The notes: a model not told the origin generated them from the letters alone. Numbered from the stretch's first letter, positions 29,412 through 43,757 are shown. The stretch: DNA of 64,000 nucleotides from Pseudomonas alcaliphila JAB1 (GCF_001941865.1 NZ_CP016162.1:992001-1056000); one strand, 5' to 3'. Program-made: numbers and translations.

Positions 29412-30874
29412 TGCCCATGCCACTCAATCAACTGTTGCCAACTGCCGAAAGCAGCGTGCTGATTCGGGAACTGACTCTGGACAGCCGCAAGGTGCGTCCG
29501 GGTGATCTGTTCCTGGCCGTGCCAGGTACCCAGCAGGATGGCCGCGTACATATCGCCGATGCCATTGCGCGCGGCGCTGCGGCGGTGGCCTTCGAGGCCG
29601 AAGGCGCTGCACCCATGCATGCTGAAAGTGCTGTGCTGGTGCCGGTCAAGGGGCTGGCCGGCCAGCTGTCGGCCATTGCCGGGCGCTTCTACGGTGAGCC
29701 GAGCCGCGCTTTGCACCTGATCGGTGTTACGGGTACCAACGGCAAGACCAGCGTCAGCCAGTTGCTGGCTCAGGCACTGGATCTGCTCGGTCAGCGTTGT
29801 GGCATCGTCGGTACCCTGGGCACTGGTTTCCATGGCGCGCTGGAGCAGGGCAAGCACACCACCCCCGATCCGGTCGGGGTGCAGGCCACCCTGGCCTCGC
29901 TCAAGCAGGCCGGTGCACGCGCCGTGGCGATGGAGGTTTCCTCCCATGGTCTGGATCAGGGCCGCGTCGCGGCGCTGGAATTCGACGTGGCGGTGTTCAC
30001 CAACCTGTCGCGCGATCACCTCGATTACCACGGCAGCATGGAGGCCTATGGCGCAGCCAAGGCCAAGCTGTTCGCCTGGCCGAACCTGCGTTGCCGAGTG
30101 ATCAACCTCGATGACGCCTTTGGTTGTGAGCTAGCCGCGCAAACGCACGAGTCACGCCTGATCGGCTACAGCCTCAGCGATGCCAGCGCCTTCGTTTATT
30201 GCAGCGAAGCACACTTCGACGATCACGGCGTGCGTGCACGCCTGGTGACACCGCGCGGCGAAGGCATGCTGCGCAGCAATCTGCTCGGTCGTTTCAACCT
30301 GAGCAACCTGCTGGCGGTGGTCGGCGCGCTGCTGGGGCTGGACTACGGCCTCGACGAGATTCTCAAGGTCCTGCCGCAACTGCAGGGGCCAGCGGGCCGC
30401 ATGCAGCGTCTCGGTGGCGGCGACAAGCCGCTGGTGGTAGTCGACTACGCGCACACCCCGGATGCGCTGGAGAAAGTTCTCGAAGCCATGCGTCCGCACG
30501 TCGAAGGGCGTCTGGTCTGCCTGTTCGGTTGCGGCGGCGATCGTGACCGCGGCAAGCGCCCGCTGATGGCCGCGGTTGCCGAACGGCTGGCCGATGCGGT
30601 GTGGGTGACCGATGACAATCCGCGTACGGAAGAGCCGGCACAGATCGTTGCCGATATCCGCGCTGGCTTCAAAGCGCCGGAGCAGGTGCAGTTCATTCAC
30701 GGCCGTGGCGATGCCATCGCGCGGCTGATTGCCCAGGCTGAAGCCGCCGATGTGCTGGTACTGGCTGGCAAGGGGCACGAGGATTACCAGGAAATCATGG
30801 GCGTGCGTCAGCCGTTCTCCGATCTGATCGAAGCGAACAAGGCCCTGGCGGCCTGGGAGGCAGCGCATGCTTAA
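29411..30874 (+). CDS. murE: UDP-MurNAc-tripeptide synthetase MurE
   Basis: This Mur ligase adds the third amino acid to UDP-MurNAc-dipeptide. The ATP P-loop GTNGKT is at about residues 109–115. DNPR at 402–405 is the motif of MurE enzymes that use meso-diaminopimelate. At 487 residues the length is normal. Tight overlaps with ftsI (one base) and murF (eight bases) show it belongs in the same transcript. Confidence 0.97.
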
Positions 30875-32237
30875 GCCCTGGTTGCTCAGCGATGTCGCCG
30901 CCGACCTGAACGCTCGCGTGATTGGCGCCGATGTGGCGTTCTCCGCCGTTGGCACCGACAGCCGCACCATCGCTGCAGGTCAGCTTTTCGTGGCGCTGAC
31001 CGGCCCACGCTTCGACGGTCATGATTATCTGGCCGACGTCGCCGCCAAGGGGGCAGTCGCCGCGTTGGTCGAGCGTGAGGTGGCGAATGCACCGTTGCCG
31101 CAATTGCTGGTGGCCGACACGCGTCTGGCGCTCGGTCAACTGGGTGCGCTGAACCGCCAGGCCTTTACCGGCCCGCTGGCTGCCGTGACCGGTTCCAGTG
31201 GCAAGACCAGCGTCAAGGAAATGCTCGCGTCCATTCTGCGTGCCGGCCTCGGCGGCGCGGTACTGGCCACTCGTGGCAATCTCAATAACGACCTCGGTGC
31301 GCCACTGACCCTGCTGGAGCTGGCGCCGCAGCATCGCGCCGGGGTGATCGAGCTGGGCGCCAACCATGTCGGCGAGATCGCCTACACCGTCAGCCTGACC
31401 CGGCCGCAGGTGGCGATCATCACCAATGCCGGCAATGCCCATGTGGGTGAGTTCGGCGGTGCGGAAAAGATCGTCGAGGCCAAGGGCGAGATTCTCGAAG
31501 GCCTGCCGAACGATGGCGTGGCCGTGCTCAATCTGGATGACAAGGCTTTCATCACCTGGCAGCGCCGCGCTGCCGGACGCAAGGTGCTGAGCTTTGCCTT
31601 GCGCGACACCCGCGCCGACTTCCACGGCAGCGATCTGGCCCGCGACGAGCGTGGCTGCCAGGGCTTCACCCTGCGTAGCCCGGTCGGTAGCGCGCGCATT
31701 CAGCTCAACCTGCTCGGTGAGCACAACGTGGCCAATGCGCTGGCGGCCTGTGCTGCCGCTCATGCTCTGGGCATGCCGTTGGTCGCCATGGTCGAAGGGC
31801 TGGAAGCCCTGCAACCGGTCAAGGGCCGCGCCGTAGCGCAGCTGGCGCCGAACGGCGTGCGAGTCATCGATGACAGCTACAACGCCAACCCGGTGTCGAT
31901 GTGTGCGGCGGTGGATATACTCGCCGCCTTCTCCGGTCGCACCGTCCTGGTGCTGGGAGACATGGGCGAGCTGGGCGAGTGGGCTGAACAGGGCCATCGC
32001 GACGTCGGCCGCCATGCCGCGGGCAAGGTCGATGCTCTGTATGCCGTTGGCCCGCTGATGCGTTTTGCGGTCGAGGAGTTTGGCTCAAAAGGCCGTCACT
32101 TCGTCGATCAAGCCGAGCTGATCGAAGCGCTTCGCGCCGAACAGGCCGGCAGCACACTACTAATCAAGGGTTCACGCAGCGCAGCCATGGACAAGGTCGT
32201 GGTGGCGCTGTGTGGCGTATCTGGGGAGATTCACTAA
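30867..32237 (+). CDS. murF: UDP-MurNAc-pentapeptide synthetase MurF
   Basis: MurF adds D-Ala-D-Ala to the tripeptide precursor. The 456-residue protein has the Mur-ligase layout with P-loop GSSGKTSVKE near residue 109, GNLNNDLGAPLTLLEL near 136 and DDSYNANPVSM near 333. It starts inside murE, eight bases before its end, and mraY begins directly after its stop codon. Confidence 0.97.
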   Translation: MLKPWLLSDVAADLNARVIGADVAFSAVGTDSRTIAAGQLFVALTGPRFDGHDYLADVAAKGAVAALVEREVANAPLPQLLVADTRLALGQLGALNRQAFTGPLAAVTGSSGKTSVKEMLASILRAGLGGAVLATRGNLNNDLGAPLTLLELAPQHRAGVIELGANHVGEIAYTVSLTRPQVAIITNAGNAHVGEFGGAEKIVEAKGEILEGLPNDGVAVLNLDDKAFITWQRRAAGRKVLSFALRDTRADFHGSDLARDERGCQGFTLRSPVGSARIQLNLLGEHNVANALAACAAAHALGMPLVAMVEGLEALQPVKGRAVAQLAPNGVRVIDDSYNANPVSMCAAVDILAAFSGRTVLVLGDMGELGEWAEQGHRDVGRHAAGKVDALYAVGPLMRFAVEEFGSKGRHFVDQAELIEALRAEQAGSTLLIKGSRSAAMDKVVVALCGVSGEIH

Positions 32238-33320
32238 ATGCTGCTGCTGCTGGCGGAGTACCTGCAACAGTTCCACAAGGGCTTCGCGGTCTTTCAGTAC
32301 CTGACCCTGCGCGGCATCCTCGGCGTGCTCACCGCCCTGGCGTTGTCGCTGTGGCTCGGCCCGTGGATGATCCGTACCCTGCAGGTGCGGCAGATCGGCC
32401 AGGCGGTGCGCCACGATGGCCCGCAATCGCACCTGTCGAAGAAAGGCACGCCGACCATGGGCGGTGCGCTGATCCTCAGCGCTATCACCGTGAGCACCTT
32501 GCTCTGGGCCGACCTGTCCAACCGCTACGTCTGGGTGGTGCTGGCGGTGACGCTGCTGTTCGGCGCCATCGGTTGGGTCGATGACTACCGCAAGGTGATC
32601 GAGAAGAACTCGCGGGGTCTGCCGAGCCGCTGGAAGTATTTCTGGCAGTCGGTGTTCGGCCTGGCAGCCGCCGTCTTCCTTTATATGACTGCGCAGAGCC
32701 CGGTGGAGACCACTCTGATCCTGCCGCTGCTGAAGGACGTCGCCATTCCTCTGGGCGCCGGCTTCGTGGTGCTGACCTACTTCGTCATCGTCGGTACCAG
32801 CAATGCGGTGAACCTCACTGACGGCCTCGACGGCCTGGCCATCCTGCCCACCGTGATGGTGGCCGGTGCGTTGGCGATCTTCTGCTACCTGTCGGGCAAC
32901 GTGAACTTCGCCGAGTACCTGCTGATTCCTTACGTGCCGGGCGCCGGTGAGCTGATCGTGTTCTGCGCCGCGCTGGTTGGCGCCGGCCTGGGCTTTCTGT
33001 GGTTCAACACTTACCCGGCGCAGGTGTTCATGGGTGACGTCGGCGCGCTGGCGCTTGGCGCCGCGCTGGGCACCATCGCCGTGATCGTTCGCCAGGAAGT
33101 CGTGCTGTTCATCATGGGCGGGGTGTTCGTCATGGAAACCCTGTCGGTGATCATCCAGGTCGCCAGCTTCAAGCTGACCGGCAAGCGCGTGTTCCGCATG
33201 GCGCCGATTCACCACCATTTCGAACTCAAGGGCTGGCCTGAGCCGCGCGTGATCGTCCGTTTCTGGATCATCACCGTGATTCTCGTGCTGATCGGCCTGG
33301 CCACCCTGAAACTGAGGTAA
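32238..33320 (+). CDS. mraY: Phospho-MurNAc-pentapeptide transferase MraY
   Basis: This 360-residue integral membrane enzyme with about ten helices transfers phospho-MurNAc-pentapeptide to undecaprenyl phosphate, forming lipid I. The family motifs are GTPTMGG near residue 72, the Asp pair in IGWVDDYRK (about 115) and NLTDGLDGL (about 195), and [13 protein letters not shown] near 322 at the C-terminal cytoplasmic loop. The start follows the murF TAA without a gap. Confidence 0.97.
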   Translation: MLLLLAEYLQQFHKGFAVFQYLTLRGILGVLTALALSLWLGPWMIRTLQVRQIGQAVRHDGPQSHLSKKGTPTMGGALILSAITVSTLLWADLSNRYVWVVLAVTLLFGAIGWVDDYRKVIEKNSRGLPSRWKYFWQSVFGLAAAVFLYMTAQSPVETTLILPLLKDVAIPLGAGFVVLTYFVIVGTSNAVNLTDGLDGLAILPTVMVAGALAIFCYLSGNVNFAEYLLIPYVPGAGELIVFCAALVGAGLGFLWFNTYPAQVFMGDVGALALGAALGTIAVIVRQEVVLFIMGGVFVMETLSVIIQVASFKLTGKRVFRMAPIHHHFELKGWPEPRVIVRFWIITVILVLIGLATLKLR

Positions 33321-33326
33321 TAGAGC

Positions 33327-34673
33327 GTGTCATTGATCGCTTCCGACCAGTTCCGCATCGTTGTCGGCCTCGGCAAGAGCGGCATGTCCCTGGTGCGCTT
33401 CCTGGCGCAGCAGGGCGTGCGCTTTGCCGTGGCCGATACGCGCGCGAACCCGCCGGAGCTGGAGACGCTCAAGCGTGACTACCCGCAGGTGGAAGTACGT
33501 TGCGGCGAGCTGGACGTGGACTTCCTCTGCCGCGCTTCGGAGCTGTACGTGAGCCCGGGCCTGGCTGTGGCGACTCCAGCGTTGGCCGCAGCGGCTGCAC
33601 GCGGGGTGAAACTGTCCGGCGATATCGACCTGTTCGCCCGCCACGCCAAGGCACCGATCATCGCCATCACCGGCTCCAACGCCAAGAGCACCGTCACCAC
33701 CCTGGTGGGTGAAATGGCCGCTGCCGCGGGCAAGCGCGTCGCCGTCGGTGGCAACCTGGGCACGCCGGCGCTGGATCTTTTGGCCGACGATGTCGAGCTG
33801 TACGTGCTGGAGCTGTCCAGCTTCCAACTGGAGACCACCGATCAGCTCAACGCCGAAGTGGCTACCTGCCTCAACGTCAGCGAAGACCACATGGATCGCT
33901 ACAGCGGTCTGCCGGCCTATCACCTGGCCAAGCATCGGATCTTCCGTGGTGCCCGTCAGGTGGTGATCAACCGCGACGACGCCCTGTCGCGCCCGCTGAT
34001 CGCCGACCAGGTGAGCTGCTGGGAATTCGGTCTGGGCAAACCTGATTTCAAACGCTTTGGCCTGCTCGAAGAGAATGGCGAAAAATCCCTGGCGTTTCGC
34101 TTCGAAGCGCTGCTGCCGGTGAGTGAGCTGAAGATTCGTGGCGCGCACAACCAATCCAACGCCCTGGCGGCGCTGGCGCTCGGTCATGCCGTGGGCCTGC
34201 CGATGGAGGCCATGCTCGCCACCCTGCGCCAGTTCGCCGGTTTGCCGCACCGCTGCCAGTGGGTTGGCGAGCGTGCCGGGGTGAGTTACTACGACGACTC
34301 CAAGGCCACCAACGTCGGTGCCGCGCTGGCGGCCATCGAAGGTCTCGGTGCGGACATCGCCGGCAAGCTGGTGCTGATCGCCGGTGGCGATGGCAAGGGC
34401 GCAGACTTCACCGCGCTGAAGGCTCCGGTCGCACGTTTCTGCCGTGCGGTGGTGCTGCTCGGTCGTGATGCTCAGCGTCTGGCCGACACCCTGGGTGACG
34501 CCGTACCGCAGGTGCGAGTAGCGAGCCTGGAAGAAGCCGTGCAGCGCTGCAGCGATCTGGCCGAGGCCGGTGATGCCGTGCTGCTGTCGCCGGCCTGCGC
34601 CAGCCTGGACATGTTCAAGAACTTCGAAGAACGCGGGCGCCTGTTCGCCCAGGCTGTGGAGGGGCTCGTCTGA
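33327..34673 (+). CDS. murD: UDP-MurNAc-L-Ala:D-Glu ligase MurD
   Basis: MurD adds D-glutamate to UDP-MurNAc-L-alanine. The P-loop ITGSNAKSTV is near residue 114 (the GTNGKS of other Mur ligases appears as GSNAKS). The Rossmann-type N-terminus is IVVGLGKSGMS, and YYDDSKATNVGAA marks the central region. The start codon is GTG, six bases after mraY. The stop shares a base with ftsW. Confidence 0.96.
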   Translation: MSLIASDQFRIVVGLGKSGMSLVRFLAQQGVRFAVADTRANPPELETLKRDYPQVEVRCGELDVDFLCRASELYVSPGLAVATPALAAAAARGVKLSGDIDLFARHAKAPIIAITGSNAKSTVTTLVGEMAAAAGKRVAVGGNLGTPALDLLADDVELYVLELSSFQLETTDQLNAEVATCLNVSEDHMDRYSGLPAYHLAKHRIFRGARQVVINRDDALSRPLIADQVSCWEFGLGKPDFKRFGLLEENGEKSLAFRFEALLPVSELKIRGAHNQSNALAALALGHAVGLPMEAMLATLRQFAGLPHRCQWVGERAGVSYYDDSKATNVGAALAAIEGLGADIAGKLVLIAGGDGKGADFTALKAPVARFCRAVVLLGRDAQRLADTLGDAVPQVRVASLEEAVQRCSDLAEAGDAVLLSPACASLDMFKNFEERGRLFAQAVEGLV

Positions 34674-35881
34674 TGCTGTCCTTCCTGCAGATTCGTCCCT
34701 CGCCGCTACTGGGTCGTGGCCTCGATCTGGACTTCCCGCTGCTGGCCGGTTGCCTGGGCCTGCTCGGCCTCGGCCTGGTGATGATTGCTTCGGCGTCTTC
34801 GGAAGTGGCCGCGGCGCAGACCGGTAGCCCGCTCTATCACATGATTCGCCATCTGATCTACATGGTGATCGGTCTCGGTGCCGCTGGCGTGGTGCTGATG
34901 GTGCCGATGAGCATCTGGCAGCGTTACGGCTGGATCATGCTGCTGGCGGCTTTCGCCCTGTTGGTGCTGGTGCTGGTGCCGGGCATCGGCCGCGAGGTCA
35001 ACGGTGCGCGGCGCTGGATCGGCTTCGGCGCCTTCAACGTACAGCCGTCGGAAATCGCCAAGGTGTTCGTGGTGGTCTACCTGGCCGGTTACCTGGTGCG
35101 CCGTCAGGAAGAGGTACGCGAGAGCTGGGCCGGTTTCTTCAAGCCTTTCGTCGTGCTGCTGCCAATGGCAGGCCTGTTGCTGCTGGAGCCTGACTTCGGC
35201 GCCACCGTAGTGATGATGGGTTCGGCCATGGCCATGCTGTTCCTCGGTGGCGTCGGCATGCTGCGCTTCGGCTTGATGGTGGCGCTGGCGGTTGGCGCGG
35301 TGTTCGTCCTGGTGCAGACCCAGGAGTACCGCCTGCAGCGTTTGATCACCTTTACCGATCCCTGGGCCGACCAGTACGGCTCCGGTTATCAGCTGACCCA
35401 GGCGCTGATCGCCTTCGGCCGCGGCGAGTGGTTCGGTGTCGGTCTGGGTAACAGCATTCAGAAGCAGTTCTACCTGCCGGAAGCGCACACCGACTTCGTC
35501 TTTTCGGTACTGGCAGAGGAGCTGGGCTTCGTCGGCGCGCTGACGACCCTGGCGCTGTTCGTATTCGTCAGCGTACGTGCGCTGTACGTCGGTCTGTGGG
35601 CCGAGAGGGCCAAGCAGTTCTTCTCCGCCTATGTCGCCTATGGTCTGGCTTTCCTGTGGATCGGGCAGTTCCTGATCAATATCGGCGTGAACACCGGTCT
35701 GTTGCCGACCAAGGGGCTGACCCTGCCGTTCCTCAGCTACGGCGGCTCGTCGCTGGTCATCTGCTGCGTGAGTCTGGCGCTGCTGCTGCGTATCGAGTGG
35801 GAGCGGCGCAACATCCTGGGTAACGAGGACGTGGATTTCACCGAAGCGGATTTTGCCGAGGAGGTCAGCCATGCGCGGTAA
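34673..35881 (+). CDS. ftsW: Septal peptidoglycan polymerase FtsW
   Basis: FtsW is a SEDS-family glycosyltransferase that polymerises septal glycan strands with FtsI. The 402-residue protein has about ten membrane segments. The conserved large-loop motif GREVNGARRWI is near residue 105, and TDFVFSVLAEELGF near 273 and GLTLPFLSYGGSS near 346 complete the family pattern. It overlaps murG by 11 bases. Confidence 0.96.
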   Translation: MLSFLQIRPSPLLGRGLDLDFPLLAGCLGLLGLGLVMIASASSEVAAAQTGSPLYHMIRHLIYMVIGLGAAGVVLMVPMSIWQRYGWIMLLAAFALLVLVLVPGIGREVNGARRWIGFGAFNVQPSEIAKVFVVVYLAGYLVRRQEEVRESWAGFFKPFVVLLPMAGLLLLEPDFGATVVMMGSAMAMLFLGGVGMLRFGLMVALAVGAVFVLVQTQEYRLQRLITFTDPWADQYGSGYQLTQALIAFGRGEWFGVGLGNSIQKQFYLPEAHTDFVFSVLAEELGFVGALTTLALFVFVSVRALYVGLWAERAKQFFSAYVAYGLAFLWIGQFLINIGVNTGLLPTKGLTLPFLSYGGSSLVICCVSLALLLRIEWERRNILGNEDVDFTEADFAEEVSHAR

Positions 35882-36933
35882 TGTGCTGATCATGGCCGGC
35901 GGCACCGGTGGTCACGTATTCCCGGCGTTGGCCTGCGCACGCGAGTTCCAGGCCCGTGGTTACGCCGTGCACTGGCTGGGCACGCCGCGTGGCATCGAGA
36001 ACGAGCTCGTCCCACAGGCGGGCCTGCCACTGCACCTGATCAACGTCAGCGGCCTGCGTGGCAAGGGTAAGCTGTCCTTGCTCAAGGCGCCGTTCCAGCT
36101 GCTGCGTTCGCTGCTGCAGGCGCGTCGTATCGTGCGTGAATTGCAGCCGGTGTGCGTGCTTGGCATGGGCGGTTATGTCACCGGTCCCGGCGGTCTGGCC
36201 GCGCGTATGGCCGGCGTGCCGCTGGTGATTCACGAGCAGAACGCCGTCGCCGGTACCGCCAATCGCCTGTTGTCGCGTATCGCCAATCGTATCTGCGAGG
36301 CCTTCCCGAACACCTTCGCAGCGTCTGACAAACGGCGCACCACCGGTAACCCGGTGCGTGAAGAGCTGTTCCTGGAAACGCCGCGCGAGCCGCTGGCCGG
36401 GCGCAAACCGAAATTGCTGGTGCTGGGCGGTAGCCTGGGCGCCGAGCCGCTGAACAAATTGCTGCCGGCCGCGCTGGAGAAAATCCCTGCCGACCTACGT
36501 CCGCAGGTGTTCCACCAGGCCGGTAAACAACATGCCGACATCACTGCGGAGCGTTATCGCGATGCCGCGGTCGAAGCCGAGGTCGCGCCTTTCATCAAGG
36601 ACATGGCTCGCGCTTATGGCTGGGCTGATCTGGTGGTTTGCCGCGCCGGTGCGCTGACCGTCAGCGAGCTGGCCGCAGCGGGGCTGCCGTCGTTTCTCGT
36701 GCCCTTGCCGCACGCCATCGACGACCACCAGAGCCGCAATGCCGAATATCTGGCGAAGGAGGGCGCCGCCGTCCTTCTCCCGCAACATGCCACTGACGCG
36801 GACACGCTTGCCGCGCAGCTCACCGAGGTTCTGATGCACCTGGAAAAACTCAATGTCATGGGCGCCACCGCGCGTCGCCTGGCCAAGCCCGATGCCACCC
36901 GCGCGGTGGTCGATATCTGCCAGGAGGTGATGC

Positions 36934-36941
<8 letters not shown>
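35871..36941 (+). CDS. murG: MurG GlcNAc transferase
   Basis: The ATG at 35871 gives [20 protein letters not shown], the family's standard N-terminus; upstream codons belong to the ftsW overlap. The 356-residue peripheral membrane enzyme transfers GlcNAc from UDP-GlcNAc to lipid I to give lipid II. Glycine-rich GGTGGH (residues 10–15) and [11 protein letters not shown] bind lipid [12 protein letters not shown] and [14 protein letters not shown] belong to the nucleotide-sugar domain. It overlaps murC by eight bases. Confidence 0.97.
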
Positions 36942-39314
<2,373 letters not shown>

Positions 39315-39317
39315 GCG

Positions 39318-40184
39318 ATGAGCATCGCTCTGCGTCATCAGGACTCGCTGAGGGCTCCGCAACGCGGCAAGCCCGCGCCGCGTGGCGCCAGCCGTCTGGT
39401 GGCCAAGGAGCCGATGCGCCTGCGCATGCCCAAGGCGGATTTCTCCTGGGTTGGACGGCTGCTCTGGCCGCTGCTGCTGGTTGGTCTGGGCTTTGGCGCC
39501 TACGAGGGGGCGTTGCGTCTGCTGCCCTACGCCGACCGCCCGATCGCGCGCATCAGCGTGCAGGGTGATTTGGCCTATGTCAGTCAGCAGGCGGTGCAGC
39601 GGCGGATCGCGCCGTATATCGAGGCGAGCTTCTTCAGCGCCGACCTGCGCGGCATGCGCGAGGAGCTCGAGCGCATGCCCTGGATCGCCCATGCCGAAGT
39701 GCGTCGTGTCTGGCCGGATCAGATCGACGTGCGTCTGGAGGAACAACTGCCCATCGCCCGTTGGGGTGACGAGGCGCTGCTCAACAACCAGGGTCAGGCG
39801 TTCGCGCCACAGGAGCTGGACAACTACCAGCATCTGCCGCAGCTGTCCGGCCCGAAGCGGGCGCAGCCGAAGGTGATGCAGCAGTACCAGATGCTCAGCC
39901 AACTGCTGCGGCCGATGGGCTTCACCGTGGTCGGGCTGCAGTTGCGCGAACGCGGCAGCTGGTTTCTCTCGGCTACCGAGAACGCCAGCGGCCAGCGCAT
40001 CGACATCCTGCTGGGACGTGATCACGTGGTGGAAAAAATGCGTCGTTTCGCCGCCATCTATGAGCGGGAACTGATCGATCAGAGCGCGAACATCGCGCGC
40101 ATCGACCTGCGTTATGCCAACGGCCTGGCCGTGGCCTGGCGTGAGCCGGTGGAGCCGGCTGCGGCCGAGCAGAAAGTGAATTGA
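39318..40184 (+). CDS. ftsQ: Cell division protein FtsQ
   Basis: FtsQ is a bitopic divisome protein that recruits FtsL and FtsB. It has a basic cytoplasmic N-terminus of about 45 residues and one transmembrane helix near 50–70 ([20 protein letters not shown]). A POTRA domain follows (about 75–145, [20 protein letters not shown]), and then the beta domain. At 288 residues the length is typical for pseudomonads. It begins three bases after ddlB; ftsA follows 15 bases downstream. Confidence 0.95.
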   Translation: MSIALRHQDSLRAPQRGKPAPRGASRLVAKEPMRLRMPKADFSWVGRLLWPLLLVGLGFGAYEGALRLLPYADRPIARISVQGDLAYVSQQAVQRRIAPYIEASFFSADLRGMREELERMPWIAHAEVRRVWPDQIDVRLEEQLPIARWGDEALLNNQGQAFAPQELDNYQHLPQLSGPKRAQPKVMQQYQMLSQLLRPMGFTVVGLQLRERGSWFLSATENASGQRIDILLGRDHVVEKMRRFAAIYERELIDQSANIARIDLRYANGLAVAWREPVEPAAAEQKVN

Positions 40185-40199
40185 GGAGAGGCTGGACTA

Positions 40200-41447
40200 A
40201 TGAATAGCGCGCAGAGCGGCAAGATGATCGTTGGCCTGGACATCGGCACCTCCAAGGTGGTGGCGCTGGTGGGCGAGGTGACGGCCGACGGCCAGCTGGA
40301 AATCGTCGGTATCGGCACCCATCCGTCGCGCGGGCTGAAGAAGGGCGTGGTGGTCAATATCGAATCCACCGTTGCCTCGATCCAGCGCGCGGTGGAAGAG
40401 GCGCAGCTGATGGCGGGTTGCCGCATTCACTCGGCGTTCGTCGGGGTGGCCGGCAATCACATCCGCAGCCTCAACAGCCACGGTATCGTCGCCATCCGTG
40501 ATCGTGAAGTGAGCCCGGCCGACATCGAGCGCGTGCTCGACGCCGCGCAGGCCGTGGCCATCCCGGCGGATCAGCGCGTACTGCACACCCTGGCGCAGGA
40601 TTACGTGATCGATAACCAGGAAGGCGTGCGCGAGCCGCTGGGCATGTCCGGCGTGCGCCTGGAGGCCAAGGTGCATGTGGTCACCTGCGCCGTGAATGCC
40701 GCGCAGAACATCGAGAAGTGCGTGCGCCGCTGCGGCCTGGAAGTCGACGACATCATCCTCGAGCAGCTTGCATCCGCTTATTCGGTACTGACCGAGGACG
40801 AGAAGGAACTGGGCGTGTGCCTGGTGGACATCGGCGGCGGCACTACCGATATCGCCATCTTCACCGAAGGCGCGATCCGCCACACCGCGGTGATCCCGAT
40901 TGCCGGTGACCAGGTGACCAACGACATCGCCATGGCCCTGCGTACGCCGACTCAGTACGCCGAGGAAATCAAGATCCGCTACGCCTGCGCCCTGGCCAAG
41001 CTGGCCGGCGCCGGCGAAACCATCAAGGTGCCGAGCGTCGGTGATCGCCCGCCGCGCGACCTCTCGCGTCAGTCCCTGGCCGAAGTGGTCGAGCCGCGTT
41101 ACGACGAGCTGTTCACCCTGGTGCAGGCCGAGCTGCGCCGCAGCGGCTACGAAGACCTGATCCCGGCCGGCATCGTCATGACTGGCGGCACGGCGAAGAT
41201 GGAAGGCGCGGTCGAACTGGCCGAAGAAATTTTCCACATGCCGGTTCGACTGGGCGTACCGCACAGCGTCAGGGGCATGGGCGACGTAGTGCGCAACCCG
41301 ATTTATTCCACCGGTGTGGGTTTGCTGTTGTACGGGCTGCAGAAGCAGAACGACGGCATTTCCATGTCGGTGGGCAGTCCCTACCAGGACGAAAACAAAA
41401 CCCCGGTACTCGAACGCATCAAGCGTTGGGTGCAAGGCAATTTCTAA
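40200..41447 (+). CDS. ftsA: Cell division protein FtsA
   Basis: FtsA is an actin-like ATPase that tethers FtsZ to the membrane. The 415-residue protein has the actin-family phosphate loop VGLDIGTSKVVALVGE, LGVCLVDIGGGTTDIAIF near residue 205 and MTGGTAKMEG near 325. It ends in an amphipathic helix (ERIKRWVQGNF), which is the membrane-targeting sequence. GGAGAG precedes the start. ftsZ is 42 bases away. Confidence 0.97.
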   Translation: MNSAQSGKMIVGLDIGTSKVVALVGEVTADGQLEIVGIGTHPSRGLKKGVVVNIESTVASIQRAVEEAQLMAGCRIHSAFVGVAGNHIRSLNSHGIVAIRDREVSPADIERVLDAAQAVAIPADQRVLHTLAQDYVIDNQEGVREPLGMSGVRLEAKVHVVTCAVNAAQNIEKCVRRCGLEVDDIILEQLASAYSVLTEDEKELGVCLVDIGGGTTDIAIFTEGAIRHTAVIPIAGDQVTNDIAMALRTPTQYAEEIKIRYACALAKLAGAGETIKVPSVGDRPPRDLSRQSLAEVVEPRYDELFTLVQAELRRSGYEDLIPAGIVMTGGTAKMEGAVELAEEIFHMPVRLGVPHSVRGMGDVVRNPIYSTGVGLLLYGLQKQNDGISMSVGSPYQDENKTPVLERIKRWVQGNF

Positions 41448-41489
41448 ATTTGCAGTAGGCGTTACAACTAGAAAGGAAGGAGAGGGATC

Positions 41490-42683
41490 ATGTTCGAACT
41501 AGTAGATAACATTCCGCAAAGCGCGGTTATCAAAGTAATCGGTGTCGGTGGTGGCGGCGGCAACGCAGTCAATCACATGGCAGTCAGCAACATCGAGGGC
41601 GTCGAGTTCATCTGCGCCAACACCGATGCGCAGGCGCTGAAGAACATCGGCGCGCGTACCGTGCTGCAGCTCGGCCCGGGCGTGACCAAAGGCCTGGGTG
41701 CTGGCGCCAATCCGGAAGTCGGTCGTCAGGCCGCGCTGGAAGATCGCGAGCGCATCGCTGAAGTGCTGCAAGGCACTGACATGGTGTTCATCACCACCGG
41801 CATGGGTGGCGGTACTGGCACCGGCGCTGCGCCGGTCATCGCCGAGGTGGCCAAGGAAATGGGCATCCTCACCGTGGCCGTGGTCACCCGCCCGTTCCCG
41901 TTCGAGGGCAAGAAGCGCATGGTCATTGCCGATGAAGGCATCCGCGCGCTGTCCGAGAGCGTCGACTCGCTGATCACCATCCCTAACGAAAAGCTGCTGA
42001 CCATCCTCGGCAAGGACGCCAGCCTGCTGTCCGCCTTCGCCAAGGCTGACGACGTGCTGGCCGGCGCCGTGCGCGGTATCTCCGACATCATCAAGCGTCC
42101 GGGCATGATCAACGTCGACTTCGCCGACGTGAAAACCGTAATGAGCGAAATGGGCATGGCGATGATGGGCACCGGCTGCGCCAGCGGTCCGAACCGTGCG
42201 CGTGAAGCCACTGAAGCCGCCATCCGCAACCCGCTGCTGGAAGACGTCAACCTGCAGGGCGCGCGCGGCATCCTGGTCAATATCACTGCCGGTCCAGACC
42301 TGTCGCTGGGTGAGTACTCCGACGTGGGTAACATCATCGAACAGTTCGCTTCCGAGCACGCCACCGTCAAGGTCGGCACCGTGATCGACGCCGACATGCG
42401 CGACGAACTGCACGTCACCGTGGTCGCTACCGGCCTCGGCGCGCGCATGGAGAAGCCGGTGAAGGTGGTCGACAACACCGTTCAGGTCGCCGTCAGCCAG
42501 CCGGTTGCCCAGCAGCCTGCCGCGCAGCCGCGCAGCGAGCAGTCGGTCAACTACAAGGACTACGAGCGTCCCACCGTGCAGCGCCAGAGCCATGGCGGTG
42601 CGGCCACTGCAGCCAAGCTCAATACCCAGGATGACCTCGATTACCTGGATATTCCGGCTTTCCTGCGTCGCCAGGCTGATTGA
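41490..42683 (+). CDS. ftsZ: Cell division protein FtsZ
   Basis: FtsZ is the tubulin-like GTPase that forms the Z-ring. The signature GGGTGTGAAP is at about residues 104–113. KVIGVGGGGGNAVNHM near the N-terminus and a flexible linker of about 60 residues (rich in Q, A, P) lie before the C-terminal peptide DYLDIPAFLRRQ, which binds FtsA, ZipA and SlmA-type partners. The 397-residue length is normal for pseudomonads. A purine-rich Shine–Dalgarno AAGGAAGGAGAGG precedes the ATG. Confidence 0.98.
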   Translation: MFELVDNIPQSAVIKVIGVGGGGGNAVNHMAVSNIEGVEFICANTDAQALKNIGARTVLQLGPGVTKGLGAGANPEVGRQAALEDRERIAEVLQGTDMVFITTGMGGGTGTGAAPVIAEVAKEMGILTVAVVTRPFPFEGKKRMVIADEGIRALSESVDSLITIPNEKLLTILGKDASLLSAFAKADDVLAGAVRGISDIIKRPGMINVDFADVKTVMSEMGMAMMGTGCASGPNRAREATEAAIRNPLLEDVNLQGARGILVNITAGPDLSLGEYSDVGNIIEQFASEHATVKVGTVIDADMRDELHVTVVATGLGARMEKPVKVVDNTVQVAVSQPVAQQPAAQPRSEQSVNYKDYERPTVQRQSHGGAATAAKLNTQDDLDYLDIPAFLRRQAD

Positions 42684-42713
42684 TGGAATTTATCAGGAGT
42701 ATATGGGTGATTG

Positions 42714-42743
42714 GTGTTCAGCAAAGGTCGGTTCTGCTATCAT
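42714..42743 (+). promoter_or_regulatory. Possible lpxC promoter
   Basis: GTTCAG-N16-TATCAT, about 50 bases before the lpxC ATG, could give lpxC its own transcript. The -35 match is weak. Confidence 0.3.
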
Positions 42744-42776
42744 TCCCGACCATTGTTGAAAACAGTTCGCAACTAG

Positions 42777-43706
<930 letters not shown>

Positions 43707-43733
43707 GCGCACTCTCTTTCCAGCTTCAATTGA

Positions 43734-43757
43734 GGCCACCTTCGGGTGGCCTTTTTT
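43734..43757 (+). terminator. Rho-independent terminator of lpxC
   Basis: GGCCACC-TTCG-GGTGGCC is followed by TTTTTT. It probably ends the dcw–lpxC transcripts. Confidence 0.9.
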